Origin: Rouxiella aceris | GTDB taxonomy: Bacteria; Pseudomonadota; Gammaproteobacteria; Enterobacterales; Enterobacteriaceae | Assembly (NCBI RefSeq): GCF_012933545.1 | Contig: NZ_JAADJU010000003.1 | Span: forward strand, 310,001 to 374,000 | Direction: 5' to 3' | Length of the DNA stretch: 64,000 nucleotides | Shown: positions 1 to 10,336 of the stretch, piece after piece | How positions within the stretch are numbered: position 1 is the first letter of the stretch | Layout of the letters: the number at the start of each line of letters is the position of its first letter | The notes under the pieces: generated by a model | What the model was told of the DNA's origin: nothing | Seen by the model: the letters and a program-made list of their open reading frames with translations, nothing else | The model's database searches: none | Position numbers and translations under genes: made by a program

Positions 1-341
1 CCAAAAAAGGGGTACTGACTTTTGCTCCTGGACAGGATGAAGACGTGATTATGGAAGCGGCATTGGAAGCCGGTGCTGACGATATCGTGACTTATGACGA
101 CGGTGCTATTGATGTCTATACCGCCTGGGAAATTCTTGGCGATGTCAAAGATGCGCTTACGGCAGCAGGTTTTGTCGCCGATGATGCCGAAGTCAGCATG
201 ATCCCGGCTACCAAAACCGATATGGATGCAGAGAACGCTCCTAAACTGCTGCGTCTGATCGATATGCTGGAAGATTGTGATGACGTTCAGGAGGTTTACC
301 ACAACGGTGAAATCTCCGATGAGATTGCAGAAACCCTGTAA
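1..341 (+). CDS. yebC: YebC/PmpR family protein, 3' end only
   Basis: The frame is open from the window edge (codons begin at base 3) to a TAA at 339-341, so this is the C-terminal ~112 residues of a protein whose start lies upstream. The visible part carries the YebC-typical MIPxTKxDMDAE segment and the acidic [14 protein letters not shown] tail, very close to E. coli YebC. The family is a cytoplasmic three-domain protein; bacterial members are described as DNA-binding regulators or as ribosome-associated factors relieving stalls at proline runs. Its position directly before ruvC is the standard enterobacterial order. Identification is firm; function is family knowledge. Confidence 0.95.
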   Translation, partial: KKGVLTFAPGQDEDVIMEAALEAGADDIVTYDDGAIDVYTAWEILGDVKDALTAAGFVADDAEVSMIPATKTDMDAENAPKLLRLIDMLEDCDDVQEVYHNGEISDEIAETL

Positions 342-491
342 TTTTCTTCTCAGCCGGGAACGCGACAAGCGCGCGTTTCCGGCTGGCCTGATGGACACCC
401 TCAGTCCGGTTTGTATTTTTTCCCAAATCACGACAAACTTGCCAGCAGAACTCTTTCTTTGCGTTATAACAAGACAAGGTGTTGATAGGCT

Positions 492-1013
492 ATGGCTATA
501 ATTCTGGGGATTGACCCCGGTTCACGCGTTACCGGCTATGGCATTATTCGCCAACAGGGAAGGCAACTCAGCTATCTCGGCAGTGGCTGTATCCGTACGG
601 TGGTAGATGATATGCCGGGACGGTTAAAACTTATTTATGCCGGTGTCACCGAAATTATTACCCAGTTTCAACCGGATTTTTTCGCTATTGAATCGGTATT
701 TATGGCCAAAAATGCCGACTCGGCGTTAAAGCTGGGCCAGGCGCGCGGTGCCGCCATCGTTGCTGCCGTCAATCAGGATCTCCCGGTGTTTGAATACGCC
801 GCGCGTCAGGTTAAACAGACCGTGGTCGGTACCGGTGCGGCAGAAAAAAGCCAGGTGCAGCATATGGTGCGCTCATTGCTCAAGCTGCCAGCCAACCCGC
901 AGTCCGATGCCGCCGATGCGCTGGCTATTGCCATTACCCATTGTCATATCAGCCAAAATGCCATTCGCTTAAGCGTTGATAAACTGCAATTGGCTCGCGG
1001 CAGGTTGCGATAA
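492..1013 (+). CDS. ruvC: Crossover junction endodeoxyribonuclease RuvC
   Basis: 173 residues, the usual family length. RuvC dimerises on Holliday junctions and nicks two strands symmetrically to resolve recombination intermediates. The acidic Mg-binding residues are visible: D7 in the N-terminal [12 protein letters not shown] motif, a Glu in [12 protein letters not shown], and the C-terminal [13 protein letters not shown] aspartates. The basic C-terminus (QLARGRLR) is normal. It lies 150 bp after yebC and 105 bp before ruvA; a LexA box sits in the gap to ruvA, so ruvC is probably not part of the SOS-induced ruvAB unit. The ATG at 492 gives the canonical N-terminus. Confidence 0.97.
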   Translation: MAIILGIDPGSRVTGYGIIRQQGRQLSYLGSGCIRTVVDDMPGRLKLIYAGVTEIITQFQPDFFAIESVFMAKNADSALKLGQARGAAIVAAVNQDLPVFEYAARQVKQTVVGTGAAEKSQVQHMVRSLLKLPANPQSDAADALAIAITHCHISQNAIRLSVDKLQLARGRLR

Positions 1014-1019
1014 TTAAGA

Positions 1020-1035
1020 CTGGATATCTATCCAG
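1020..1035 (+). promoter_or_regulatory. LexA (SOS) box upstream of ruvAB
   Basis: CTGGATATCTATCCAG is a perfect CTG-N10-CAG palindrome with an AT-rich centre, the LexA operator form, about 85 bp before the ruvA start. As I recall it, the E. coli ruvA operator has the same core. This supports damage-inducible expression of ruvAB. Confidence 0.85.
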
Positions 1036-1118
1036 CTCTTTTCTATGATATAAACCATAAAATTTATCAGTCCCTGCGTCCGCCGGATGGCGGGGTAAAT
1101 CCCGAAAGGAAGGTAACT

Positions 1119-1733
1119 GTGATAGGTCGTCTCAGAGGCGTTATTCTGGAAAAACAGCCACCCCTGGTGCTGTTGGAAACCAACGGTGTGGGCTATGAAG
1201 TTCATATGCCAATGACCTGTTTTTATGAGTTACCAGAGCTGGGACAAGAGGCGATTATTTTTACTCAGTTTATCGTCCGCGAAGATGCCCAGCTACTGTT
1301 TGGTTTTAATGATAAACAGGAGCGGGCGCTGTTTCGTGAACTGATTAAAGTGAATGGCGTGGGACCAAAACTGGCGCTGGCCATCCTCTCCGGCATGTCG
1401 GCGCAGCAGTTTGTCAGCGCCGTCGAAAAAGAAGAAGTGACCACGCTTATCAAGTTGCCGGGCGTTGGCAAAAAAACTGCCGAACGTCTGGTGGTCGAAA
1501 TGAAAGACCGCTTCAAGGGTCTCAATGGTGATCTGTTTAATAGTCCGACGGATATCACCCTGCCAGCCTCGGCGAGCAAAATCAAAGAGACTGATGCCGA
1601 AGGCGAAGCAGTGGCAGCATTGATTTCCCTGGGCTACAAGCCGCCGGAAGCCAGCCGGATGATCAGTAAAATCGCCAAACCGGGCGCAGAGTGCGAAACA
1701 TTGATTAGAGAAGCGCTGCGCGCGGCTCTGTGA
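1119..1733 (+). CDS. ruvA: Holliday junction branch migration protein RuvA
   Basis: 204 residues starting at GTG 1119, preceded by GGAAGG at good spacing. RuvA is the tetrameric junction-binding subunit that loads RuvB. The order is as expected: N-terminal OB-fold ([13 protein letters not shown]), two helix-hairpin-helix motifs ([13 protein letters not shown] and [12 protein letters not shown]), then a C-terminal helical domain ending [13 protein letters not shown] that contacts RuvB. ruvB follows after 8 bp, so the two form one operon under the upstream LexA box. Confidence 0.97.
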   Translation: MIGRLRGVILEKQPPLVLLETNGVGYEVHMPMTCFYELPELGQEAIIFTQFIVREDAQLLFGFNDKQERALFRELIKVNGVGPKLALAILSGMSAQQFVSAVEKEEVTTLIKLPGVGKKTAERLVVEMKDRFKGLNGDLFNSPTDITLPASASKIKETDAEGEAVAALISLGYKPPEASRMISKIAKPGAECETLIREALRAAL

Positions 1734-1741
1734 GGTAACAG

Positions 1742-2746
1742 ATGATAGAAGCTGACCGTCTTATTTCTGCCGTTGTCACCGGTGAAGAAGAAGTTATCGA
1801 CAGAGCGATCCGCCCTAAGTTGCTGTCCGAATATGTCGGGCAGCCGCATGTGCGTTCGCAGATGGAGATCTTTATTCAGGCGGCCAAACAGCGCGGCGAT
1901 GCGCTGGATCACCTGCTGATTTTTGGTCCTCCCGGTCTGGGTAAAACCACGCTGGCCAATATCGTAGCCAATGAAATGGGGGTGAATTTACGTACCACTT
2001 CTGGCCCGGTGTTGGAGAAGGCCGGAGATTTGGCAGCGATGCTCACCAATCTTGAGCCTCACGATGTACTGTTTATCGATGAGATCCATCGTTTGTCACC
2101 GGTGGTGGAAGAAGTTCTCTATCCGGCGATGGAGGACTATCAACTGGATATCATGATTGGCGAAGGGCCGGCGGCGCGTTCCATTAAACTGGATCTGCCG
2201 CCCTTTACTCTGGTCGGTGCCACCACCCGTGCCGGATCCCTGACTTCACCGCTACGCGACCGCTTTGGTATTGTGCAACGCCTGGAGTTTTATCAGGTAG
2301 CCGATTTGCAGCATATCGTTGGTCGCAGTGCCTTATGTCTGGGGCTGCAATTATCGACAGAGGGGGCACATCAAATTGCCCGACGGTCGCGCGGCACGCC
2401 GCGTATTGCCAACCGCTTGCTGCGTCGGGTGCGCGACTTTGCCGAAGTGAAGGGCGATGGCACCATTAACGCCGACGTGGCCAATGGCGCCCTGGATATG
2501 CTCGACGTCGACGCCGAAGGTTTTGATTATATGGACCGCAAACTGCTGCTGGCAATTATTGATAAGTTCAGCGGTGGGCCGGTGGGCCTCGATAACCTGG
2601 CAGCGGCTATTGGCGAGGAGCGAGAAACCATCGAAGATGTGATTGAGCCTTTCCTGATCCAGCAGGGCTTTATACAGCGAACCCCCCGTGGTCGTATGGC
2701 TACCAACCATGCCTATAAACATTTTGGCTTGAACCGACCGGAATAA
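1742..2746 (+). CDS. ruvB: Holliday junction branch migration ATPase RuvB
   Basis: 334 residues. RuvB is the AAA+ hexameric motor that pumps DNA through the RuvA-bound junction. Walker [10 protein letters not shown] is at residues 62-70 and Walker B FIDEIHRL near residue 110; sensor 1 (GATTRAGSL), the arginine-finger region (RDRFG) and the C-terminal winged helix ([13 protein letters not shown]) follow. The start ATG lies 8 bp after the ruvA stop, with a GAGG just upstream. A hairpin follows, and znuB converges from the other side. Confidence 0.97.
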   Translation: MIEADRLISAVVTGEEEVIDRAIRPKLLSEYVGQPHVRSQMEIFIQAAKQRGDALDHLLIFGPPGLGKTTLANIVANEMGVNLRTTSGPVLEKAGDLAAMLTNLEPHDVLFIDEIHRLSPVVEEVLYPAMEDYQLDIMIGEGPAARSIKLDLPPFTLVGATTRAGSLTSPLRDRFGIVQRLEFYQVADLQHIVGRSALCLGLQLSTEGAHQIARRSRGTPRIANRLLRRVRDFAEVKGDGTINADVANGALDMLDVDAEGFDYMDRKLLLAIIDKFSGGPVGLDNLAAAIGEERETIEDVIEPFLIQQGFIQRTPRGRMATNHAYKHFGLNRPE

Positions 2747-2750
2747 ACTT

Positions 2751-2807
2751 TCCGCTGCTACCCGGTCCAGGTTAAGCCGGGCAGCAGCGGAAGGGATTGT
2801 GTTTTTT
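2751..2807. terminator. Terminator-like hairpin between convergent ruvB and znuB
   Basis: Arms of about 14 bp (CCGCTGCTACCCGG against CCGGGCAGCAGCGG) around a short loop at 2752-2790, with a T-run (GTTTTTT) some 10 bases further on. It lies exactly between the ends of two convergent genes. The spacing to the T-run is longer than ideal. Confidence 0.55.
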
Positions 2808-3592
2808 CAGGCGAGCTGTTTTTTCCACAGGCTGAACATAAACATCAGCGCCGCGCACAGCACCACCGAAGGGCCGGCGGGGGTATCATAGAATGCCGAA
2901 AGCCCCAGTCCGCCAGTAATGGCGATCATGCCGCTGCAAGTGGCGACCACCGCCATCTGTTCCGGGGATTTGGCAAAACGGCGAGCGGTAGCCGCCGGGA
3001 TAATCAGTAACGAGGTAATGATCAGAGCGCCGACAAATTTCATTGCCAGGCCGATGGTCAGAGCGGTAACCAGCATCAGAATAATGCGTGAGCGTTGCAG
3101 ATTGACGCCATCAACATGCGCCAGTTCTGGGCTGATGGTCATTGATAGCAGATTTCGCCATTGCCAGCACAGTACCGCAATCACCACCGCGACACCGACA
3201 GCAATCATCCAGATATCGCTGAGCGTTACCGACAGCAAATCACCAAACAGGTAGGCCATCAGATCCACCCGCACTCCGGACATCAGGCTTACCACCACCA
3301 GACCCAGTGACAGGGCGCTGTGTGCCATGATACCCAACAGCGTATCAACCGGCAGATGCGGTTTGCGCTCCAGTAGCACCAGGAGCAGGGCCAGTAACAG
3401 TGTCACCGCAATCACCGCATAGAAGGGATTGATATTGAGCAGCAGGCCAAAGGCTACGCCCAATAACGACGCATGAGCCAGGGTATCGCCAAAGTACGAC
3501 ATACGACGCCAGACCACAAAAGACCCCAAAGGCCCAGCCGCGCTGGCCAGCAGCATGCCCGCCAGCCAGCCCGGAAGCAGCAGTTCGAGCAT
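2807..3592 (-). CDS. znuB: Zinc ABC transporter permease ZnuB
   Basis: 261 residues, highly hydrophobic with about seven to eight predicted membrane helices. ZnuB is the inner-membrane channel of the high-affinity zinc importer. The N-terminus ([21 protein letters not shown]), the central [20 protein letters not shown] and the [10 protein letters not shown] segment are typical of the ABC-3 metal permease family. Its start codon overlaps the znuC stop by one base, indicating translational coupling within a znuCB operon that diverges from znuA. Confidence 0.95.
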   Translation of the reverse strand: MLELLLPGWLAGMLLASAAGPLGSFVVWRRMSYFGDTLAHASLLGVAFGLLLNINPFYAVIAVTLLLALLLVLLERKPHLPVDTLLGIMAHSALSLGLVVVSLMSGVRVDLMAYLFGDLLSVTLSDIWMIAVGVAVVIAVLCWQWRNLLSMTISPELAHVDGVNLQRSRIILMLVTALTIGLAMKFVGALIITSLLIIPAATARRFAKSPEQMAVVATCSGMIAITGGLGLSAFYDTPAGPSVVLCAALMFMFSLWKKQLA

Positions 3593-4347
3593 CAGTCGCG
3601 TCCTCCGGTGTGGCGCAAGATAATCTTGCCTTGTAAATCATGGCGATGATTATGGCGATGACGATAAATTGCCAGTTGTTCTGCACCGCGGGTGCCAAAC
3701 ATGGCAATAAATTCCGGATGGCTGGACACCACCTCCGGCGAGCCAGAGCAGCAAATATGTTGATTCAGGCACAATACCTCATCGGTTTTGGCCATCACCA
3801 GATGCAAATCGTGGGAGACCATTAACACCGCACACCCCATTTCGGCGCGCAGTTTGTCGATAAGATCATACAGCGCGACCTGACCATTGACATCGACACC
3901 CTGGGTTGGCTCGTCAAGCACCAAGAGCTGAGGGGCGTTCAGCAGGGCGCGGGCCAGCAGAACGCGCTGGTTTTCACCGCCGGAAAGCTTTTGCATTGGC
4001 TGATCGACCAGATGCCCGGCCTGCACGCGTTTTAGCGCCGGCAGAATATCTTGTCGTTTGACACCGGGTTTCAGACGCATAAAACGGCCGACGGTCAGTG
4101 GCAGGGTGGCGTCGAGATAAAGTTTTTGCGGAACATAGCCAATTTTCAAGTCGGGGATCTGCCAGCATGTACCGCGAGTGGGCGCCACAAGGCCCAGTAC
4201 CACACGTACCAGCGTTGACTTTCCTGCACCATTGGGTCCCAACAGGGTCAGAATTTTTCCGCCCTGTAGCGACAGGGAGATATCTGAAAGTACCTGGCGA
4301 TTGCCAAAAGTTACAGAGATATTTTTCAGTGAAGCGAGAATGGACAT
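3592..4347 (-). CDS. znuC: Zinc ABC transporter ATP-binding protein ZnuC
   Basis: 251 residues. This is the cytoplasmic ATPase that powers zinc import with ZnuB and ZnuA. Walker [10 protein letters not shown] is at residues 37-45, the Q-loop at GYVPQKLYL, the ABC signature LSGGENQR, Walker [13 protein letters not shown], and the switch histidine in MVSHDLH. The His-rich C-terminus ([14 protein letters not shown]) is typical of ZnuC and may bind zinc. The intergenic space to divergent znuA carries a Zur-like palindrome, which should repress both sides when zinc is plentiful. Confidence 0.96.
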   Translation of the reverse strand: MSILASLKNISVTFGNRQVLSDISLSLQGGKILTLLGPNGAGKSTLVRVVLGLVAPTRGTCWQIPDLKIGYVPQKLYLDATLPLTVGRFMRLKPGVKRQDILPALKRVQAGHLVDQPMQKLSGGENQRVLLARALLNAPQLLVLDEPTQGVDVNGQVALYDLIDKLRAEMGCAVLMVSHDLHLVMAKTDEVLCLNQHICCSGSPEVVSSHPEFIAMFGTRGAEQLAIYRHRHNHRHDLQGKIILRHTGGRD

Positions 4348-4374
4348 ATTCAGTTACGTCTTGCAGAACAAATC

Positions 4375-4395
4375 GGATGTTATAATATTGCGTTT
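4375..4395. promoter_or_regulatory. Zur-like operator between znuC and znuA
   Basis: GGATGTTATAATATTGCGTTT closely resembles the enterobacterial Zur box core (GAAATGTTATAATATCACA type) and lies in the 163-bp divergent znuC/znuA promoter region, where E. coli has its Zur site. The match was judged by eye. Confidence 0.75.
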
Positions 4396-4510
4396 TCGTC
4401 AAAATAACCATGAAACCCGTCTAAAAACTGATTGAGTGCGAAAATTTAACTTGAACATAGATGCCGCCCGCTGGCACAAAGTCTGAAAAACAGGCTTAAC
4501 AACGATAAAA

Positions 4511-5452
4511 ATGAGTAAGCCTATTATGAAACTGAAAAAATCTTTGTTGCTGAATTCCCTTGTTGCGCTGTCTTTACTGGGGGGACTGGTCAATGCCAAT
4601 GCTGCCGTATTGACCTCCGTGCGACCTTTGGGGTTTATCGCCGCCGCCATTGCTGACGGTGTCACGCCAACAGAGGTATTGCTTCCTGACGGCGCGTCGC
4701 CCCATGACTATGCGTTGCGACCTTCCGATCTCAAGAGCATGCGCAGCGCCGATCTGCTGGTGTGGGTGGGGCCGGATCTGGAAGGTTTTATGAGCAAATC
4801 GGTAGCCCAGTTGCCACCGAACCGGGTGGTGGAAATAGGTGCCCTGGCGGGGGTAAAACCGTTGCTGTTGGCGGGGGAAGACGACGATGAACATGATATC
4901 CATGGGGCGAATGCATCAGGTGATGCCCATCATCATGGACAATATAATATGCATCTCTGGATGTCACCGGTGATAGCCAAACAGGCTGCTGAGGCGATTT
5001 ATGGCAAATTATTGGAACTAATGCCTAAAAAGAAAGACCAATTAGACGCTAACCTGCGTCAGTTTGAAGAAGGATTGACAAAAACTGACATAAAGCTTGG
5101 TAAGATGCTGCAACCTGTTCAGGGGAAGGGATATTTCGTTTTTCATGATGCCTATGGCTACTTTGAAAAACATTATGGGTTGTCGCCATTGGGCCACTTC
5201 ACCATCAATCCCGAAATCCAGCCTGGTGCACAGCGACTACATCAAATTCGAACACAGTTGGTTGAGCAAAAAGCGGTATGCGTTTTTGCTGAGCCACAAT
5301 TCAGGCCAGCCGTAATTAATGCTGTTGCCCAGGGAACAACAGTGCGGATGGGCACATTGGATCCGCTGGGGAGCGGGATCGCACTGACCAGGGACAGTTA
5401 TGTGAACTTCCTGTCACATCTGACTTCTCAGTACGTAGGCTGCCTGGAGTAA
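4511..5452 (+). CDS. znuA: Zinc ABC transporter periplasmic binding protein ZnuA
   Basis: 313 residues from ATG 4511; an in-frame ATG at 4526 gives a more ordinary signal peptide ([20 protein letters not shown], cleavage near ANA-AV) and could be the real start, since neither has a strong Shine-Dalgarno. ZnuA captures zinc in the periplasm. Visible ligands are His in [11 protein letters not shown], His in NMHLWMSP and His in [10 protein letters not shown]. The family's acidic/His-rich loop is present (DDDEHDI followed by DAHHHGQYN). It diverges from znuCB across a Zur-like box, and mepM follows 20 bp downstream. Confidence 0.95.
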   Translation: MSKPIMKLKKSLLLNSLVALSLLGGLVNANAAVLTSVRPLGFIAAAIADGVTPTEVLLPDGASPHDYALRPSDLKSMRSADLLVWVGPDLEGFMSKSVAQLPPNRVVEIGALAGVKPLLLAGEDDDEHDIHGANASGDAHHHGQYNMHLWMSPVIAKQAAEAIYGKLLELMPKKKDQLDANLRQFEEGLTKTDIKLGKMLQPVQGKGYFVFHDAYGYFEKHYGLSPLGHFTINPEIQPGAQRLHQIRTQLVEQKAVCVFAEPQFRPAVINAVAQGTTVRMGTLDPLGSGIALTRDSYVNFLSHLTSQYVGCLE

Positions 5453-5472
5453 GCTAATAAGGACAGTACCAA

Positions 5473-6825
5473 GTGCAGCTCATTGCCCGATCCATTGCTC
5501 TGGCCTACAACAATCTACCCAGACCCCACCGCGTGATGTTGGGGTCCCTGACAATCATCACCTTGGCCATCGCCGTTTGGCGGCCTGTGGCTCATCACGA
5601 CAGCGAAGACGATTACCCGGAAAAATCCATCGTAAAGAAAATCCAGCTAGACAGCCAACAGGCCAGTTCATCGCTACCCGAACAGGCCAATTCGCTGCTG
5701 CCGGAAGCCAGCGAACCCCTCGACCAGCCCCCGCCTGCTGCCGATATTCCGCAAGATGAACTCGATGACAAAACCGAGAACGAGCAGGGTATCCACGAAT
5801 ATGTGGTTTCTACCGGCGATACGCTCAGCAGTATTCTCAATCAGTTCGGCATTGATATGGCGGATATCAGCACTCTGGCCGCGCAAAACAGCGAATTACG
5901 CAGCCTGAAAGTAGGGCAGCAGCTCTCCTGGACGGTCAATGATGAGGGCGAGTTGCAACGGTTGACCTGGGAAAAATCGCGACGCGAAACGGCCACTTAC
6001 GATCGCACTGACCAGGGCTTTAAAGCCTCCATGCAAACCATGGCCGGCGAATGGCAAGATCAGGTGCTTAAAGGCACCCTTGATGGCAGTTTTGTCAGCA
6101 GTGCCAAAGCAGCCGGTTTGACCAATGCCGAAATTGGCGCGGTGGTTAAGGCGTTACAGTGGCAGTTGGATTTTAAAAAGCTGCGCAAAGGCGACCAGTT
6201 TTCGGTATTGATGTCTCGAGAAGTATTGAACGGTAAAAATGAACAAAGCCAACTTGCCGGGGTGCGTTTACGCAGCGGCGGCAGGGATTACTATGCCATT
6301 CGTGCCGAAGACGGCAAATTTTACGATCGCGCAGGCAGCGGACTGGCGCGCGGCTTTCTGCGTTTTCCTACGCTACGTCAGTATCGCGTCTCCTCAAACT
6401 TCAATCCGCGTCGACTTAACCCGGTTTCCGGGCGTATTGCGCCGCATCGCGGAGTCGATTTTGCCGTACCCATGCGTACCCCGGTGCTGGCGGTGGGGGA
6501 CGGTGAAGTGGTGGTGGTCAATAACGGCGGCAATGCTGGCACTTATGTCGCTTTACGCCACGGGCGGCAATATACGACACGCTATATGCACCTAAGCAAG
6601 GCGCTGGTGAAAACGGGGCAAAAAGTGAAACGCGGCGAACGTATTGCCCTGTCGGGTAATAGTGGCCGCTCAACCGGGCCTCATCTGCACTATGAAATCT
6701 GGATCAACAACGTGGCGGTAAATCCGCTTACTGCGAAGATGCCACGCTCCGAAGGCCTAAACGGTAGCGATCTTAAGCAGTATCTGGCTACAGTGCGTCA
6801 AATTATGCCGCAGCTTACCCTCTGA
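5473..6825 (+). CDS. mepM: Murein DD-endopeptidase MepM
   Basis: 450 residues from GTG 5473, matching the E. coli N-terminus MQxIARSxALAxNNLPRPHRVMLG. MepM cleaves D-Ala-mDAP cross-links to let new glycan strands enter the sacculus. Layout: one N-terminal membrane anchor (about residues 20-36), an acidic/Pro linker, a LysM-type domain starting near HEYVVSTGDTLSSILNQFG, and a C-terminal M23 lasso peptidase domain with the zinc ligands in HRGVDFAVP and HLHYEIW. It follows znuA by 20 bp and may be co-transcribed with it. Confidence 0.95.
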   Translation: MQLIARSIALAYNNLPRPHRVMLGSLTIITLAIAVWRPVAHHDSEDDYPEKSIVKKIQLDSQQASSSLPEQANSLLPEASEPLDQPPPAADIPQDELDDKTENEQGIHEYVVSTGDTLSSILNQFGIDMADISTLAAQNSELRSLKVGQQLSWTVNDEGELQRLTWEKSRRETATYDRTDQGFKASMQTMAGEWQDQVLKGTLDGSFVSSAKAAGLTNAEIGAVVKALQWQLDFKKLRKGDQFSVLMSREVLNGKNEQSQLAGVRLRSGGRDYYAIRAEDGKFYDRAGSGLARGFLRFPTLRQYRVSSNFNPRRLNPVSGRIAPHRGVDFAVPMRTPVLAVGDGEVVVVNNGGNAGTYVALRHGRQYTTRYMHLSKALVKTGQKVKRGERIALSGNSGRSTGPHLHYEIWINNVAVNPLTAKMPRSEGLNGSDLKQYLATVRQIMPQLTL

Positions 6826-6967
6826 CGCCTGAGACCAGACGTAACTCTTCTGGTTGAATGTTATCGCCCGCACACTGTGGGCAATAACTTGTATTGCAAA
6901 ATAATTCGCTGCACTTATCATTGAGCGATTGATTTTTATAATTAGTATTTAAGTTATGAGTTAACGC

Positions 6968-7939
6968 ATGCAATCAGAAAAAAATCCGCAGGACATGTTT
7001 ATACCGCATTTCCAGAAAGCCTTTTATCATCCTCGCTATTGGGGGGTCTGGTTGGGCGTGGGGGCAATGGCGGCAATGGCTTATGTCCCACCGGCGCTGC
7101 GTGACCCGTTTTTAGGCGGGCTGGGTCGACTGGCCGGGAAATTGGCCAAAGGGGCTCGTCGCCGTGCCCGCATTAATCTGCTTTACTGCCTGCCTGAGTT
7201 GTCACTGGCCGAACGTGAAAAAATCATCGACGATATGTTTGCCGCTGCGCCGCAGTCCATGGTGTTGATGGCGGAATTGGCCTGTCGCGGTTCTGCAAAA
7301 GTCCTGGAGCGTGTCACCTGGCACAACAAGGAAATTGTCAATGAGCTGCATGCGCAGGAAAAGAATATTATTTTCCTTGTCCCCCACGGTTGGGCGCTGG
7401 ATATTCCCGCTATGCTGATGGCTGCCGAGGGGCATCCGATGGCCGCCATGTTTCATAACCAAAAAAACCTGCTGACCGATTATTTATGGAACCGCGTTCG
7501 TCTGCGCTTTGGCGGGCGTATGCATGCTCGTAATGACGGCATCAAGCCATTTATCAGCTCAGTGCGCCAGGGCTATTGGGGATACTACCTGCCGGATGAA
7601 GATCACGGTGCCGAACACAGCGAATTTGTTGATTTCTTTGCCACGTATAAAGCGACTTTACCGGCAATTGGACGGCTGATGAAAGTCTGCCGTGCAGAAA
7701 TTGTACCGCTGTTTCCGGTTTATAACGGCACGACCCATCGTCTGGATATTTTTATTCGCCCACCGATGTATGATCTGCCGACGGCCGATGATGCCACTAT
7801 TGCCCGGCGGATGAATGAAGAGGTGGAGTTATTGGTAGCGCCTAATCCCGAGCAGTACACCTGGATCCTCAAGCTGCTGAAAACCCGCAGGCCGGGAGAG
7901 CAAGAACCTTATACCCGCGATGAGCTTTTCCCCAAATAA
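6968..7939 (+). CDS. lpxM: Lipid A biosynthesis myristoyltransferase LpxM
   Basis: 323 residues. LpxM (MsbB) adds the secondary myristoyl chain to Kdo2-lipid A at the inner face of the cytoplasmic membrane. The LpxL/LpxM acyltransferase HX4D motif is present as VPHGWALD, and the N-terminal QKAFYHPRYWGVWLGVG with one hydrophobic anchor is characteristic. The ATG at 6968 gives a full-length protein (MQSEKNPQDMF). It follows mepM by 142 bp, the usual enterobacterial order. Confidence 0.96.
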   Translation: MQSEKNPQDMFIPHFQKAFYHPRYWGVWLGVGAMAAMAYVPPALRDPFLGGLGRLAGKLAKGARRRARINLLYCLPELSLAEREKIIDDMFAAAPQSMVLMAELACRGSAKVLERVTWHNKEIVNELHAQEKNIIFLVPHGWALDIPAMLMAAEGHPMAAMFHNQKNLLTDYLWNRVRLRFGGRMHARNDGIKPFISSVRQGYWGYYLPDEDHGAEHSEFVDFFATYKATLPAIGRLMKVCRAEIVPLFPVYNGTTHRLDIFIRPPMYDLPTADDATIARRMNEEVELLVAPNPEQYTWILKLLKTRRPGEQEPYTRDELFPK

Positions 7940-7978
7940 ACGTTAGCCGCCTGACAGGATGGGAAACTATCTGCTTAA

Positions 7979-8032
7979 GCGCAATGGGGATATAAAAACC
8001 CCCATTGCGTCGCAGTATTTCTGTTTTTTTAA
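7979..8032 (+). terminator. Probable lpxM terminator
   Basis: Hairpin GCAATGGGG / CCCCATTGC with an A-rich loop at about 7981-8008, followed after some 15 bases by TTTCTGTTTTTTT. It is the first strong hairpin after the lpxM stop. Confidence 0.5.
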
Positions 8033-8115
8033 GGTGTTACCTACAGTTTCTGCGATTTCCTGAGCCCAAAATTATTTGTTTTCCACGGAAATAGTCATGC
8101 TTTTCTTTGTGGTAA

Positions 8116-8220
8116 TTACTGGTCAATTTTGTATCTACGAGTCAAATCAAAATTTGCTTTTGGAGTTCCTTCTTTTCTTGCTTTATTGCTAGCAGCCTCT
8201 TTTTTGCTTTGATTGTAAGG
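8116..8220 (-). pseudogene. Possible gene remnant (lysine-rich C-terminal tail)
   Basis: Within the gene-free, AT-rich 7940-8316 stretch a short minus-strand frame encodes about 34 residues (NQSKKEAASNKARKEG, then ANFDLTRRYKIDQ, stop). It has no start codon and is cut off upstream by an in-frame stop immediately before it. The composition looks like protein tail rather than random translation, so a decayed gene is possible. Evidence is weak. Apart from this and the lpxM hairpin I see nothing else in 7940-8316. Confidence 0.25.
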
Positions 8221-8316
8221 TTAATCAATCAATACAAGGGTATTTCATTGCCTTAAACATAAAAATTGTTAATATATCAAGGCTGATAATACTTCTATAA
8301 AAATGGGATTAAAATT

Positions 8317-8517
8317 ATGTGGAAAGTTTCGATTGTTTTCTCCGTTATAGGTTTTATACAAGGTGTGATCATGGTCTGGGCTGCAAATGGCGCCCCTCAA
8401 CAAGCAGCTGGGGCTGCAATGGGTATTGCGTGGGCTGTTATACCATATTGCATTTGCAGAGCAATTCAGCAGTTAAAACCACGCGAGGTGATAGTTAAAC
8501 AAGAAATAGTGAAGTAA
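8317..8517 (+). CDS. Small hypothetical membrane protein (66 aa)
   Basis: 66 residues with two hydrophobic stretches (about residues 3-22 and 29-48) and a charged C-terminus (REVIVKQEIVK), the layout of a small two-span inner-membrane protein. The APQQAAGAA turn followed by VIPYCICRAI resembles short hypothetical membrane proteins often seen in accessory regions; I cannot name a function. A GGGAT about 8 bases before ATG 8317 could serve as ribosome-binding site. Surrounding DNA is AT-rich and gene-poor, suggesting an acquired patch between lpxM and pykA. Confidence 0.6.
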   Translation: MWKVSIVFSVIGFIQGVIMVWAANGAPQQAAGAAMGIAWAVIPYCICRAIQQLKPREVIVKQEIVK

Positions 8518-8663
8518 GCTTGAAGTATTTATTGCGGCAATAAAGTTTTCACGTCGATGAATAGCTGTAGACCAAATAAACTGCTATTAAATTGGAGTAC
8601 AGCAGGCCTAGGCGCTTGAGTGATAGATTTAACCTAGTGTTACCACTAATTCAGTATCGTTAG

Positions 8664-8705
8664 TTCAAAAAATTTAGCGGAAAATACCAAAAGATATTTT
8701 CCGCT
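8664..8705 (-). terminator. pykA terminator
   Basis: On the minus strand AGCGGAAAATA...TATTTTCCGCT forms an 11-bp stem (8676-8705) followed by AAATTTTTTG, just 17 bp after the pykA stop. Nothing else was recognised between 8518 and 8664. Confidence 0.75.
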
Positions 8706-8721
8706 AGTATCCTATTTAATG

Positions 8722-10164
8722 TTATTCCACGCGCATAACCCGGCTGGTATTGGTGGTACCGGTGGTGCTCATTACGTCGCCCTGAGTGACGATCACCAGA
8801 TCGCCAGACAGCAGATAACCCTTGTCACGCAGCAAATTCACCGCGTCTACCGCGACCGCCACACCATCATTGATGATGTCAAAGAATACCGGGGTCACGC
8901 CACGGTACAGCGCCGTCAGATTCAGGGTGTGCTCATGGCGAGACATGGCGAAAATCGGTAAGCCCGAGCTGATACGTGACATCATCAGCGCGGTTCTGCC
9001 AGATTCGGTCAGGGAGATAATAGCGGTAACCCCTTTCAGGTGGTTGGCCGCATACATTGAAGACATGGCAATGGTTTCTTCAATATTATCAAACTCAATA
9101 TCCAGACGGTGCTTGGAAACGTTGATGCTCGGGATCTTCTCTGCGCCCAGACAGACGCGGGCCATGGCAGCCACGGTTTCAGCCGGATATTGACCTGCTG
9201 CTGTTTCAGCGGAGAGCATCACGGCGTCGGTGCCATCCAATACCGCGTTGGCCACGTCCATGACTTCGGCGCGGGTTGGCATTGGATTGGTGATCATCGA
9301 CTCCATCATTTGCGTTGCGGTGATCACTGCGCGGTTAAGTTGACGGGCACGGCGGATCAGTTTCTTCTGAATACCCACCAGTTCCGGGTCGCCAATTTCT
9401 ACGCCCAGATCGCCACGGGCCACCATCACCACATCGGAGGCGAGAATAATATCGTCCATGGCGGCATCTGAGGCCACCGCTTCAGCACGCTCCACTTTGG
9501 AGACAATCTTGGCATGACAGCCGGCATCGCGAGCCAGACGTCGCGCATAATTCAGGTCTTCACCGGTACGCGGGAAAGAGACTGCCAGGTAATCAACGCC
9601 GATTTTGGCCGCGGTAATGATATCGGCTTTATCTTTTTCGGTCAGCGCTTCAGCAGAGAGACCGCCGCCTAACTTATTGATGCCTTTATTGTTGGAAAGG
9701 GGACCGCCAACGGTGACTTCTGTAAAGACTTTCATGCCCTGAACTTCGAGAACTTTCAGTTGCACGCGCCCATCGTCGAGTAGCAATACATCGCCGGGAA
9801 CCACGTCAGCAGGCAGGCCTTTATAGTCGATACCCACTTTCTCTTTATCGCCTTCCCCTTTGCTCATATTGGCATCAAGCAGGAATTTATCGCCGATATT
9901 GAGGAAGACTTTACCTTCCTTAAAGGTGGAGACACGAATTTTAGGGCCCTGCAGATCGCCAAGAATAGCGACGTGACGTCCGAGTTTTGCTGCAATTTCG
10001 CGCACTTTATCGGCACGGATCTGGTGATCCTCGGCAGTACCGTGTGAGAAATTGAGGCGGACGACGTTGGCACCTGCCGCAATAATCTTTTCGAGATTAT
10101 TATCGCGATCAGTTGCCGGGCCGAGGGTGGTGACAATTTTGGTTCTTCTGAGCCGTCTGGACAT
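8722..10164 (-). CDS. pykA: Pyruvate kinase II (PykA)
   Basis: 480 residues, the same length as E. coli PykA. It converts phosphoenolpyruvate and ADP to pyruvate and ATP in glycolysis, as an allosteric cytoplasmic tetramer. The N-terminus [20 protein letters not shown] is the PykA rather than PykF form; the conserved RLNFSHG, the active-site region [12 protein letters not shown], and ATQMMESMI are intact. The upstream region contains two HexR-like boxes. pykA and hexR are both on the minus strand and separated by 267 bp, with zwf divergent beyond hexR. Confidence 0.97.
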   Translation of the reverse strand: MSRRLRRTKIVTTLGPATDRDNNLEKIIAAGANVVRLNFSHGTAEDHQIRADKVREIAAKLGRHVAILGDLQGPKIRVSTFKEGKVFLNIGDKFLLDANMSKGEGDKEKVGIDYKGLPADVVPGDVLLLDDGRVQLKVLEVQGMKVFTEVTVGGPLSNNKGINKLGGGLSAEALTEKDKADIITAAKIGVDYLAVSFPRTGEDLNYARRLARDAGCHAKIVSKVERAEAVASDAAMDDIILASDVVMVARGDLGVEIGDPELVGIQKKLIRRARQLNRAVITATQMMESMITNPMPTRAEVMDVANAVLDGTDAVMLSAETAAGQYPAETVAAMARVCLGAEKIPSINVSKHRLDIEFDNIEETIAMSSMYAANHLKGVTAIISLTESGRTALMMSRISSGLPIFAMSRHEHTLNLTALYRGVTPVFFDIINDGVAVAVDAVNLLRDKGYLLSGDLVIVTQGDVMSTTGTTNTSRVMRVE

Positions 10165-10258
10165 GCCTTACTCCGTTGACTTGTGAAGCATTGGTGCTGA
10201 AAACCCGAATAACAATATACCCTCCCTATCAATGGTTCAGGGTATAGCGAATGCTGAT

Positions 10259-10273
10259 TGTAATTTTAATACA
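10259..10273 (-). promoter_or_regulatory. HexR-like box upstream of pykA (proximal)
   Basis: Read on the minus strand this is TGTATTAAAATTACA, a near-palindrome matching 14 of 15 positions of the gammaproteobacterial HexR consensus as I recall it (TGTARTAAAATTACA). It lies about 95 bp before pykA. Confidence 0.65.
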
Positions 10274-10336
10274 AAAATAATGCATTCGTGCGACAGAGGG
10301 CTTGTTATTCCGGCAATTTTATCGGCCTTGCGCAAT

